The notes under the pieces are model-generated. The model was given only the letters and a program-made list of their open reading frames with translations, was not told the DNA's origin and did no database searches. Shown here one piece after another: positions 1 to 6,642 of a DNA stretch of 10,714 nucleotides (position 1 is its first letter; the number at the start of each line of letters is the position of its first letter). The position numbers and the translations under genes are program-made. This DNA is from an uncultured bacterium (GTDB taxonomy: Bacteria; Patescibacteriota; Saccharimonadia; Saccharimonadales; CAIOMD01), in the NCBI GenBank assembly GCA_903880655.1, contig CAIRQE010000055.1:1-10714 (forward strand), given 5' to 3'.

Positions 1-1665
1 GCCCAAAGTTGATTCCGTTATAATATCTGCTTTTTCAGCTAATTGTTGAGCTCGTTGGATAGTGGTTCCTGGCGGGTAAACAAATGAAACCGTTAATCCA
101 TTAGTGTCTTTGCTTGGCGGAAAAATATTAAAGGTAACTTTCTGGAAAATAAATCCTGCGGCAACAATAAATCCTAGTCCTATAAATAGTGCCGCCAGTC
201 CAAGAGTAACTAGTCGTTTCCTACTGTGGTTAGCCCATCTTAGTGGTTGCGCGAGGGCCCGAGCTGCAAAAGCTTCCATAAGATGAGCTTTTGATTCATT
301 TTTTTTATTTTTTCGTAATTGCTTCTTGCTGAGCAGCAAGCCCCTTGCCATGAAAGGGATGAGAGTTAGTGCGATGAGTAAACTTACAACTAGGCTGGTA
401 ATTATAGTAATAGGGATTGCCCGTATAAATTGTCCGAGGATACCATTTACAAAAATGAGAGGAGAAAATGCAAACACTGCAACTGATGTAGCCGCAAGCA
501 TAGCTCGACTAATCTTTTTTGTTGCAAGAATAACTGTTTCTCGAGAATCTGAACTTTGTCGACGTTGTGCATCGATTGCTTCAACCATAATTACAGTGTC
601 ATCAACAATTAATGTCAGTGCGAGTATAAGAGAAAATAGTGTGATCGTATTTAATGAATATCCCCAGGTGTAGAGCACTCCGAGAGTTGTTAAAATGACA
701 AAGGCCATTGCGCCAACGGTAATAAAGGAAGCCCTGAAGGCTATGAGTAAAGCACTCAACACAAACACAGCAGCTAAGCCTTCGAGTAACGATTGCTGTA
801 GTTGAGAAATTTGTGTTTTTATTCCAGGCGCGGGAGAAAAACTAACCGTAGCTCCGTAACCCTTAAAGGCAGGTTGGATGAGAAGATATTGAATAGAAGT
901 CTTAAGTTGCGTATCCAATTTTAATGCATCAAAGTTATTTACTCCCTTAACGCCAATAATTGCAGCATTATATGAATTCATCTTACCATTAGAGGACGCA
1001 ACATATCGATCAAAGTTTTTTTGCGCACCGACTACACTTCCTGGCGCATAAACAAAAACGTCATCAGCAGCAAAACTTTGCGCAAATGGTGCATGCCCAG
1101 CTTTTTGCATATATTTTGCAGCCTCTTGCGCAACTTTAGTTAGTTTTTCTGTTGAATCAGAGTTATCTAATTTATAAAACGAGATTAGTATATCTTCAGT
1201 TTTACCATTAGGACTCCCTATACCGAGTGGCTGATAAGCTGCAGAGGCGCTAGAAGGCAGTATATGTGCTGCTGTCACTGCATCCTTAACCTCTTGATTT
1301 CCTTTTGTCGAGTCGTAGCCTTCTTTATATTGAATGACGATTGTATAGAAATTTGGATTTGCGGTCGCTGACACGTTGCTGACACCTGGCATTTTACTAA
1401 TAATTTGACTAACCGGGCCAGTGATATCGTGATCTACTTTTGCAGAATTATTGACAATATAAGCACCTGCAACAGTGCTGTAAGGAGTACTAATTTGCGG
1501 AAATCCTTCACGTCTCAAAAGTATGGTATAGCTTAAAACACCAAAGATACCAATCAGAAGCCAAAGGGTAGCTGAAAATATAGGACGATCGAAAAAGAAT
1601 AGACTTAGCTTACTTAACCAGTCGGGTTTATCTTTTTTATTTTGTTTCTTTTTAAATAATGCCAT
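1..1665 (-). CDS. RND (AcrB/HAE1-type) efflux permease, 5' part only
   Basis: This is the N-terminal 555 residues of an inner-membrane, proton-driven RND exporter; the frame is open at the left edge, so about the last half is missing. After a lysine-rich cytoplasmic tail (residues 1-14), TM1 spans about 29-50. A periplasmic-type porter loop of roughly 240 residues follows, shorter than the approximately 300 of AcrB. TM2-TM6 lie at about 293-440, and TM7 at about 479-501 begins the second repeat, followed by the typical FPPSKD segment. TM4 carries the paired aspartates of the proton relay (LIVDDTVIMVEAI, D355-D356), equivalent to AcrB D407-D408. The ATG at 1665 is chosen because it begins 17 bp after the ABC transporter stop; AAGG touches the ATG, so there is no properly spaced Shine-Dalgarno. 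Monoderm bacteria have RND pumps of this type (for example Bacillus SwrC). The substrate cannot be inferred. Co-export with the adjacent ABC gene is inference. Confidence 0.92.
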   Translation of the reverse strand, partial: MALFKKKQNKKDKPDWLSKLSLFFFDRPIFSATLWLLIGIFGVLSYTILLRREGFPQISTPYSTVAGAYIVNNSAKVDHDITGPVSQIISKMPGVSNVSATANPNFYTIVIQYKEGYDSTKGNQEVKDAVTAAHILPSSASAAYQPLGIGSPNGKTEDILISFYKLDNSDSTEKLTKVAQEAAKYMQKAGHAPFAQSFAADDVFVYAPGSVVGAQKNFDRYVASSNGKMNSYNAAIIGVKGVNNFDALKLDTQLKTSIQYLLIQPAFKGYGATVSFSPAPGIKTQISQLQQSLLEGLAAVFVLSALLIAFRASFITVGAMAFVILTTLGVLYTWGYSLNTITLFSLILALTLIVDDTVIMVEAIDAQRRQSSDSRETVILATKKISRAMLAATSVAVFAFSPLIFVNGILGQFIRAIPITIITSLVVSLLIALTLIPFMARGLLLSKKQLRKNKKNESKAHLMEAFAARALAQPLRWANHSRKRLVTLGLAALFIGLGFIVAAGFIFQKVTFNIFPPSKDTNGLTVSFVYPPGTTIQRAQQLAEKADIITESTLG

Positions 1666-1682
1666 CCTTACAATTCTATCAA

Positions 1683-3452
1683 TTAAGATGATATCTCGTA
1701 AGCTTTTAATTTATTTTTCGCTATTTCGCCCTGCTTATTACTGATAGCAAGTAGCTGTGAATAGATACCACTTGTTTTAGCTAGATCTGCTGGTGTTCCT
1801 ATTTCATCAACCTTTCCATTTCGAAGCGTTATGATTTTATCTACATGTGCAATCGTAGTTAATCTGTGGGCGATAATAACAGTCGTTCTGCCCTGCATAA
1901 GGCGGTCAAGCGCCTCTTGAACCAGTCCTTCGCTTCGACTATCTAGACTACTTGTTGCTTCGTCTAGAATTAATATTGGTGCATTTTTAAGAAGCGCTCT
2001 TGCTATTGCAATTCTCTGTTTTTGACCGCCGCTTAATTTCAATCCTTTTTCACCGATTTGTGTCTGATATTGTTTTTCGAATTTCTCAATAAATTCATGA
2101 GCATTAGCAGCTTTAGCCGCTGCAATTACCTCTTCTTCAGTCGCCTTATCGTTCGCATATGAAATGTTTTCATATATTGTGCCGCTAAAAAGTGCAGGAT
2201 CTTGAAATACAACACCAATATTTTCGCGTAAACTTTTTTGAGTAACGTTGAGGATATTTTGACCGTCAATAGTAATCGAACCTGATTGCGGTTCATACAA
2301 TCGAATAAGCAAATTTGCAAGGGTGGTTTTTCCTTCACCACTTTCACCCACTAAAGCTATTTTCGTATCGGGAGTAATCTCAAAAGATATATTTTTAAGT
2401 ACATCCTTTTTATCATAGGCAAAAGAAACGTTCTCGAATAAAATATTGCCCTTATTTACTCTTAATATTGAAGCATCTTCTTTATCTGCTATTCGAGGCT
2501 CAAGTGTCATAATTTCAAAGTAGTCTTTTGAATCAGCAATGGCACGCTGCGTGTTATCCACTAGAAAACTAATCGTAAAAATAGGAATCCTAATCTGCAT
2601 AGCATAAAGAATAAGCGCTACTGCTTCCCCTGGGGTAAATTTACCCTCAACAGCCTGCGAGAAAATAAAGGCATATACTGCGAAAAAGATAACGTTTAAG
2701 ATGATTCGGCGCTGGGTATCTCGCTTGTGCCAGTACTTCGACTGTGGCTTATTAATAGCGACAACTTCATTCATTTGTTTTTTATAAAAAATTAACTCTC
2801 TTGATTCTTGTATAAAACTTTTTACAACTTTAACCTGGGAAATCGATTCACCAAATCTACCCGTCGCAATATCTGATCGATGGTTTTTTTTATGTTGATA
2901 TCCTTGCCAAATATTACTAGTTTTGAATGTCAGAAATAGGTAGATAGGATACAACGAGAAGAGCATTAATGCCACTGGCCAGCTATAGTAAGCAACAATA
3001 ACGAGCGCGAAAACTGTACTAAATATAAACTGCAGGAAGTTATTGCTGAGCATATTCATGAAATTAGTTATTTGGGTTATTGACCTATTTTGAACGTTAA
3101 TAATCTTCCCCGAAAGCTCAGTATCGAAATATTCTTGAGGAAGTGTCAGAAGATGCTCATAGTACCTAACTCCAAGCAAACGATAGAGCTTAGTGCTCAT
3201 TTGATCACCAAAATATCCGCTGACGTTACTAAATACAGTACTCAATAAATCAAGCACAAATATACCAAGTGCAACCCAAAGAACGTATGAAAGATGTGCT
3301 TTTGTTCCTTTTGCTATTTCATCGATTGCCCAACCCGAGAGCAATGGCTGTGACAAATTAACCAAACTTAAGAAAATGGTTAGAATACTTATCCCGGTGT
3401 AATACCGCCATAATGACTTACTGAATATGATTATTTTCCAAATTGCGCTCAT
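1683..3452 (-). CDS. ABC exporter half-transporter (fused membrane and ATPase domains)
   Basis: This is a complete 589-residue ABC exporter half-transporter, expected to dimerise in the cytoplasmic membrane and export lipids, peptides or drugs. The N-terminal membrane domain (about residues 15-310) has six hydrophobic helices. The ATPase domain has all key motifs: Walker A GESGEGKTT at 369-377, Q-loop GVVFQDP, signature LSGGQ at 473-477, Walker B ILILDE with D497 and E498, and the switch histidine H529 in IIAHRL. The catalytic glutamate is present, so this is an active ATPase rather than a degenerate partner. No second half-transporter gene is adjacent, so a homodimer is likely. The RND permease starts 17 bp downstream, suggesting a two-gene operon. 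No Shine-Dalgarno precedes the ATG; a -10 box (TATGCT) ends 11 nt before it, which suggests a nearly leaderless mRNA. The general family (MsbA/LmrA/MdlB-like) is clear, the substrate is not. Confidence 0.95.
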   Translation of the reverse strand: MSAIWKIIIFSKSLWRYYTGISILTIFLSLVNLSQPLLSGWAIDEIAKGTKAHLSYVLWVALGIFVLDLLSTVFSNVSGYFGDQMSTKLYRLLGVRYYEHLLTLPQEYFDTELSGKIINVQNRSITQITNFMNMLSNNFLQFIFSTVFALVIVAYYSWPVALMLFSLYPIYLFLTFKTSNIWQGYQHKKNHRSDIATGRFGESISQVKVVKSFIQESRELIFYKKQMNEVVAINKPQSKYWHKRDTQRRIILNVIFFAVYAFIFSQAVEGKFTPGEAVALILYAMQIRIPIFTISFLVDNTQRAIADSKDYFEIMTLEPRIADKEDASILRVNKGNILFENVSFAYDKKDVLKNISFEITPDTKIALVGESGEGKTTLANLLIRLYEPQSGSITIDGQNILNVTQKSLRENIGVVFQDPALFSGTIYENISYANDKATEEEVIAAAKAANAHEFIEKFEKQYQTQIGEKGLKLSGGQKQRIAIARALLKNAPILILDEATSSLDSRSEGLVQEALDRLMQGRTTVIIAHRLTTIAHVDKIITLRNGKVDEIGTPADLAKTSGIYSQLLAISNKQGEIAKNKLKAYEISS

Positions 3453-3463
3453 GCTCGATATTA

Positions 3464-3492
3464 AGCATACGCAAGGTTAGAGATTTAAGCAA
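3464..3492 (-). promoter_or_regulatory. Predicted promoter of the ABC-RND operon
   Basis: A -35 box TTGCTT at 3487-3492 and a -10 box TATGCT at 3464-3469 are separated by exactly 17 nt. The -10 ends 11 nt before the ABC start codon, so the mRNA would carry almost no leader. The -35 overlaps the T-tract of the upstream intrinsic terminator (3491-3497), packing the end of one transcription unit onto the start of the next. Predicted from sequence only. Confidence 0.5.
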
Positions 3493-3541
3493 AAAAACTG
3501 TTCTCACAATTCACAATTTATATTATGAACTCTGAGAACAG
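3491..3541 (-). terminator. Intrinsic terminator of the structured RNA
   Basis: On the minus strand a long hairpin is followed by seven T residues (3497 to 3491). The outer 9 bp are CTGTTCTCA (3533-3541) with TGAGAACAG (3498-3506). Pairing continues inward after one G-G mismatch through AGTTCATAA against TTGTGAAT, leaving a small AT-rich loop. The stem base is one nucleotide from the 3' arm of the RNA's closing helix, so this ends the structured RNA. Confidence 0.85.
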
Positions 3542-3614
3542 ACAGGTGATGTAACCTGATTGAGCAGTATTTCCGCCCGAATCAATCCCAAAAGATTATC
3601 TATTCAAACCTCCG

Positions 3615-3761
3615 CTATCGGAGATCGCGCAATGGCTTTGGTGTCAGACCTTGTCGGCGCAGGGAAGCACAGTAAGCGTCGTACGCTGCCTTCTCTTCCT
3701 TTGAACCGATGCCAGCATCTCTCGATGCCCTACGCACAGCTTCTACCTGGTTGGAAGCCAC
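3615..3761 (-). CDS. Possible 48-residue basic protein encoded inside the structured RNA
   Basis: A GTG-started ORF of 48 codons ends in TAG. It is supported mainly by a perfect ribosome binding site, AAGGAGGTGAT, placed with GGAGG 8 nt before the GTG. The product begins VASNQVEAVRRASRDAGIG, is rich in Arg, Lys and Ala, has a central helix-like stretch (SKEEKAAYDAYCASLRRQG) and ends with TPKPLRDLR; no signal peptide or membrane segment is visible. I do not recognise the family. The frame stays open upstream to an ATG at 3986, but that longer version runs through the tRNA-like T-arm and two helices and lacks a ribosome binding site, so it is rejected. The coding stretch also contains three perfect hairpins (3715-3728, 3675-3687, 3610-3623, the last holding the stop codon), so it may be structural RNA instead. 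The codons look more GC-rich than those of the neighbouring genes. Confidence 0.5.
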   Translation of the reverse strand: MASNQVEAVRRASRDAGIGSKEEKAAYDAYCASLRRQGLTPKPLRDLR

Positions 3762-3765
3762 TATA

Positions 3766-3776
3766 ATCACCTCCTT
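3766..3776 (-). promoter_or_regulatory. Perfect Shine-Dalgarno before the internal ORF
   Basis: AAGGAGGTGAT is an 11-nt exact complement of the usual bacterial 16S rRNA 3' tail. It is the only strong Shine-Dalgarno I find in the window; the neighbouring genes have none. The RNA's own 3' arm (3544-3550) reads ATCACCT and could mask this site, which would make translation of the ORF depend on the fold. Confidence 0.6.
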
Positions 3777-3961
3777 CAAGGTTCGATTGTGGAACTGCAG
3801 ATTGGGCGGGATAGAGAAACTTTGCAAATAAGTTGGTGGAACCTTATAAGCTGAAGCTTCTCTATCCCTGGTGCACCAAAGCTTAGACTGTCGGAATCTA
3901 ATTTTGGGCACGTCCTGGGGCGCACTTACAATCGTAAGAATACTTTCGTAAGCACGCCTCG

Positions 3962-4039
3962 CGCACCGCATGGGATTCGAACCCATACCTCTAGAAACAC
4001 ATTCACGTTTCTAGCGCTCTTCCTTTGAGCTAACGATGC
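3962..4039 (-). tRNA. tRNA-like domain with an abnormal anticodon arm
   Basis: The minus strand folds as a tRNA: a 7-bp acceptor stem GCATCGT/GCGGTGC (with G-U pairs); a D-arm GCTC-AAAGGAA-GAGC containing the conserved GG; a T-arm ATGGG-TTCGAAT-CCCAT with an ideal TTCGAAT loop; and a discriminator G. CCA is not encoded. The anticodon arm is wrong for a decoding tRNA: CTAGAAAC pairs with GTTTCTAG over 8 bp around an 8-nt loop GTGAATGT, 7 nt longer than the usual 17-nt arm. GAA after a T could be read as a Phe anticodon, but the loop lacks the usual purine at position 37. It starts 2 nt after the closing helix of the large RNA. It may be a tRNA mimic used for processing or binding, a pseudo-tRNA, or less likely a divergent functional tRNA. 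Confidence 0.6.
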
Positions 4040-4099
4040 TTGGTTTACATCACCTGTTAAAGAACCAATATTTCAGTAAACTGAAAAACTAGCTAGGGT

Positions 4100-4128
4100 A
4101 ATATAACATTTATTCCAGTTTTTCGCAA
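4100..4128 (-). promoter_or_regulatory. Strong extended -10 promoter for the structured RNA
   Basis: TTGCGA (4123-4128) and TATATT (4100-4105) are separated by exactly 17 nt, and a TG at 4107-4108 gives an extended -10. Transcription would start at about 4093-4094. The early transcript contains a small TTTCAG/CTGAAA hairpin before the closing helix. This is among the best -35/-10 matches in the window and lies just after the pheT stop codon, so the RNA can be made independently of pheST. Confidence 0.7.
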
Positions 4129-4137
4129 GGGTAAATA

Positions 4138-6642
4138 TTAGATTCTTACTGCTTTTAACTTGGATTTCAATTGTTCTTCTACCTGATGCAAATATCCAGA
4201 TACTTCATCTGTCGTAAGTGTTCGCTGAAGACTATTAAAAATTAACCTGAACGCAATATGCGTATCGCTAGTATCATTTTTGAAAATATCTAGCGGTAGA
4301 ACGGTAGTCTGTGTTTGTGATTCCTGATTAATGGATTTCACCTCTTCGTCAATAACCGCTGCAATCATTTGATAGGTTGTTTCACCTGTTACTTTTAGTG
4401 AAATATCTTGGGATATTTTTGGGTACTTAGATAGTACTTCATAATTTGAGTTCTTTTGCGCATGCTTTAGGAGCATTTCAAGATCAAGCTCAAACCCCGC
4501 AGTTAATTTAGATAGTTTCAGGCCTTTGATTGTTTTAAGCGTATATTCACCGATTATGCCAATATTATGTCCTGTTGTCTTTTCAAGTATTGCTGCGCTT
4601 CTTTTTGAATCAAACGGAGCATCGGCATTCTTGATAGCTTCAATTGAATAGTCTATATGTAAATCATCAAGTAACGCTTTAAGAAAATAACTAGCCTTAA
4701 AGTACGCTTCACCGCTTTTCTTGGGCACTGCTTTTAATTGTGCGCTATAAACAAAAGCTAATTTTTCAAATTCAATTGGAACTCCAGTCCCGTCGTCGCT
4801 ATTGTCTAGATCATGTCCTTTTCCGATTTCAAAGATAGCAAATTCATCATAGCCTGCTTTTGCATTGGGGTGGATTTTTTCAAGCAAACTTGGTGTCAAA
4901 TTTAATCGATAATACTGCAGTTGTGGACTTAGTGCGTTAGAAAGGCTGAAAGCTTTTTCGGGTTTCTGGCCTACTTGTTCCATTAGCCCACCATGTATAA
5001 AGCTATAACTTAGGATTTCATTTGCGCCAAAACGGCTCAAGCTACCCCTAATTGAAGCCTTAAGGTCGAGCATGGTGTTTGATATGGTTGGAAGAATCGA
5101 TTTAGTCGGCAAGGTCAATGGCAGCTTATCAAATCCGTGTAATCTTCCTATTTCTTCTACGACATCTTCACGAATCTCTATATCTGTTCGCCAAAATGGT
5201 GCTGTTACGTGTAGTTGGCCTTTATCTTTCGTAACAATAAACTCTACATTACTCAAAAGTTTATCCATTACATCAATTGATAGAGATAAACCCAACCTTT
5301 CATTTACGAATTCTGGTGTAATAATAATTTTTTCATTGGGCTTTAGCTCATTCTTTACATCAACCACGGAACTAGCTTGTGTTGCATTGGCAAATTGCAT
5401 CATCTGGGAGATTGCGAACTTAAGCACGCGATCGTTTTGATGCACAGACTGACCTTTGCTGAATCGAGTAACAGCATCAGTAAAAAGACCATGGTTCATT
5501 GAAGTTTTTCGAATGTTATACATATCAAAACTTGCGACTTCAATAATAATGCGCGTCGTGTGAACGTCAACTTCAGTTGTCGCCCCACCCATAACTCCAC
5601 CAAGACCAATACTTTCTTTAGAACTAGCAATTACTACTGCATCTGTGCGCGGAACGATGGTTTTACCATTAAGCAAACTGAGTTGTTCATCTGCAAGTGG
5701 ATGGCGCACTATAATTTCTGCACCCTTTGAAGAAACCTTTGCTACCTTGTCATAATCATAAGCATGGAGAGGTTGGCCCGTAATATACATAACGTAGTTC
5801 GTTACATCAACAACATTATTTATTGATCGAATTCCGATTCGTCGCAATTGAGCCTGCAACCAGAGGGGGCTGTCAGCTATTTGGACATTATCCATGACAA
5901 CAGCCATGAATCGAGGTACTAGATTGGGGACCGTAACACTAATACTGAGAGGATACTTTTCTATTTTTTCAAATTTAGGAGTCTCAAGATACCAGGCAGG
6001 GCTTTCAAATGATTTGCCCGTAATACCACTGATTTCTCTAGCTACACCAAGAATTCCAAAACAATCTGGGCGATGAGTAAACATTTTGTTTTCGATATCA
6101 ATTATGGTTTCATCCATACCGATAGCTTTAGCAAAATAATCACCTGGCTTAGGAAGATTTCCATTTACATCTTCATCAAATTCTAATAACCCACCATGAT
6201 CATCACTTAAAAAAAGCTCCGATGGGCTCGCAAGCATTCCGTTGCTCATAACTCCTCGGAGTTCTTTTGCTCCAATAACAAAAACGTCGTCAGTGTTAAA
6301 CGTGTTCGGGACAGAAATTCCAGGTGGAATCCAAGCAGCTAGCATATCTGCGCGCACGTTTGGTGCGCCACAAACTACTTGAACAAAACCATCGCTGTTT
6401 CGAGCAACTTCTTTTGCAATTCCACCATCATCAACAAGACAAACATTAAGACTATCTGCATTTTCGTGTTTAACACAAGAAACAACGCGAACAATAATCA
6501 CACCTTCATAGCGCTTGCCCCAATCAATAACTTCATCCACAGCTCCGAGCTGTGCGCCAATTTTTTCTACCAAATGATCAATTTCCGTCTGTTTAAAGCG
6601 GAGCTTACTATTATCCTCAACTACGTTAACGCCTACTTTCAT
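4138..6642 (-). CDS. pheT: Phenylalanyl-tRNA synthetase beta subunit
   Basis: This subunit pairs with PheS as an alpha2-beta2 enzyme that charges tRNA-Phe in the cytoplasm; the beta chain binds tRNA and hydrolyses mischarged Tyr-tRNA. Its 834 residues show the full bacterial architecture. An EMAP-II/OB-fold tRNA-binding domain is at about 40-165 (WGKRYEGVIIVRVVSC), the B3/B4 editing domain begins around MFTHRPDCFGILGVAREI, B5 is at about 432-510 (FVNERLGLSLS to EIGRLHGFDKLP), then come a catalytic-like core and a C-terminal FDX-ACB anticodon-binding domain at about 734-834 (YPKISQDISLKV, FNSLQRTLT). It is somewhat longer than the E. coli protein (about 795). The ATG overlaps the pheS stop in ATGA, implying coupled translation. 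No terminator is obvious after its TAA; the promoter of the structured RNA begins within a few bases. Confidence 0.97.
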   Translation of the reverse strand: MKVGVNVVEDNSKLRFKQTEIDHLVEKIGAQLGAVDEVIDWGKRYEGVIIVRVVSCVKHENADSLNVCLVDDGGIAKEVARNSDGFVQVVCGAPNVRADMLAAWIPPGISVPNTFNTDDVFVIGAKELRGVMSNGMLASPSELFLSDDHGGLLEFDEDVNGNLPKPGDYFAKAIGMDETIIDIENKMFTHRPDCFGILGVAREISGITGKSFESPAWYLETPKFEKIEKYPLSISVTVPNLVPRFMAVVMDNVQIADSPLWLQAQLRRIGIRSINNVVDVTNYVMYITGQPLHAYDYDKVAKVSSKGAEIIVRHPLADEQLSLLNGKTIVPRTDAVVIASSKESIGLGGVMGGATTEVDVHTTRIIIEVASFDMYNIRKTSMNHGLFTDAVTRFSKGQSVHQNDRVLKFAISQMMQFANATQASSVVDVKNELKPNEKIIITPEFVNERLGLSLSIDVMDKLLSNVEFIVTKDKGQLHVTAPFWRTDIEIREDVVEEIGRLHGFDKLPLTLPTKSILPTISNTMLDLKASIRGSLSRFGANEILSYSFIHGGLMEQVGQKPEKAFSLSNALSPQLQYYRLNLTPSLLEKIHPNAKAGYDEFAIFEIGKGHDLDNSDDGTGVPIEFEKLAFVYSAQLKAVPKKSGEAYFKASYFLKALLDDLHIDYSIEAIKNADAPFDSKRSAAILEKTTGHNIGIIGEYTLKTIKGLKLSKLTAGFELDLEMLLKHAQKNSNYEVLSKYPKISQDISLKVTGETTYQMIAAVIDEEVKSINQESQTQTTVLPLDIFKNDTSDTHIAFRLIFNSLQRTLTTDEVSGYLHQVEEQLKSKLKAVRI

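Larger units (their letters stand above)
3693..4039 (-). repeat. Repeated tRNA 5'-half motif within the structured RNA
   Basis: The 5' half of the tRNA-like domain contains GCATCG (4034-4039) and then TCAAAGGAAGAG (4017-4028). The same two blocks recur about 325 nt downstream as GCATCG (3707-3712) and TCAAAGGAAGAG (3693-3704), with a spacer of 2 nt instead of 5. The downstream copy lies inside the 48-codon ORF and has no matching T-arm. The entry spans both copies; the sequence between them is not repeated. Confidence 0.75.
3543..4056. repeat. Inverted repeat closing the structured RNA
   Basis: The two copies are at 3543-3556 and 4042-4056, complementary over 14 bp with a single bulge. They sit just inside the promoter and directly against the terminator, which fits a terminal RNA helix better than transposon ends. 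Both the left copy and the ribosome binding site of the internal ORF contain AGGTGAT on the transcript strand, so the 3' arm could pair with either. Confidence 0.8.
3491..4094 (-). ncRNA. Candidate large structured RNA (~600 nt) with paired ends, a tRNA-like domain and an internal ORF
   Basis: This stretch has its own promoter (4100-4128) and intrinsic terminator and no conventional gene. The 5' arm CAGGTGATGTAAACC (4042-4056) pairs with GGTTACATCACCTG (3543-3556), forming a 14-bp helix with one bulged A that encloses about 485 nt. Inside, in transcript order, are: a tRNA-like domain (3962-4039); a CTTAC/GTAAG hairpin (3925-3938); a nested GTGCGCC/GGTGCAC stem (3919-3925 with 3871-3877) holding a 7-bp hairpin (3883-3901); an 11-bp helix (3858-3868 with 3808-3818); a GAGA-tetraloop hairpin (3715-3728); AGCGT/ACGCT (3675-3687); CTCCG/CGGAG (3610-3623); and GATTGA/TCAATC (3558-3563 with 3582-3587). 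I do not see the conserved motifs of RNase P RNA, 6S, SRP RNA or tmRNA. Size and architecture recall the ornate large RNAs GOLLD, ROOL and OLE, the first two of which can be associated with tRNAs, but no identity is claimed. Structure was paired by eye. Confidence 0.72.

Noticed and set aside
104..673. Two plus-strand ORFs (104-286 and 326-673)
   Set aside because: They are antisense to the RND permease, whose minus-strand frame is continuous with clear family motifs.
3560..3766. A 68-residue ORF on the plus strand
   Set aside because: It is antisense to the structured RNA, has no ribosome binding site or promoter, and its composition follows the complementary hairpins.
3615..3986. A 123-residue ATG-started ORF on the minus strand
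   Set aside because: Its first 75 codons cross the tRNA-like T-arm and several helices, no ribosome binding site precedes the ATG, and the residues look random. Only the GTG-started 48-codon end has a translation signal.
3543..4056. MITE or small transposon with terminal inverted repeats
   Set aside because: The repeats lie between a promoter and a terminator that fit them exactly, and I see no flanking target-site duplication or transposase.
3491..4094. tmRNA
   Set aside because: The tRNA-like part is contiguous at the 5' end with its own D-arm, instead of being split between the two ends, and there is no Ala-resume tag reading frame ending in ALAA.
3491..4094. RNase P RNA
   Set aside because: A GACAGUC string is present (3884-3892) but lies in a simple hairpin loop; the conserved GAGGAAAGUCC and ACAGAA elements are not found.
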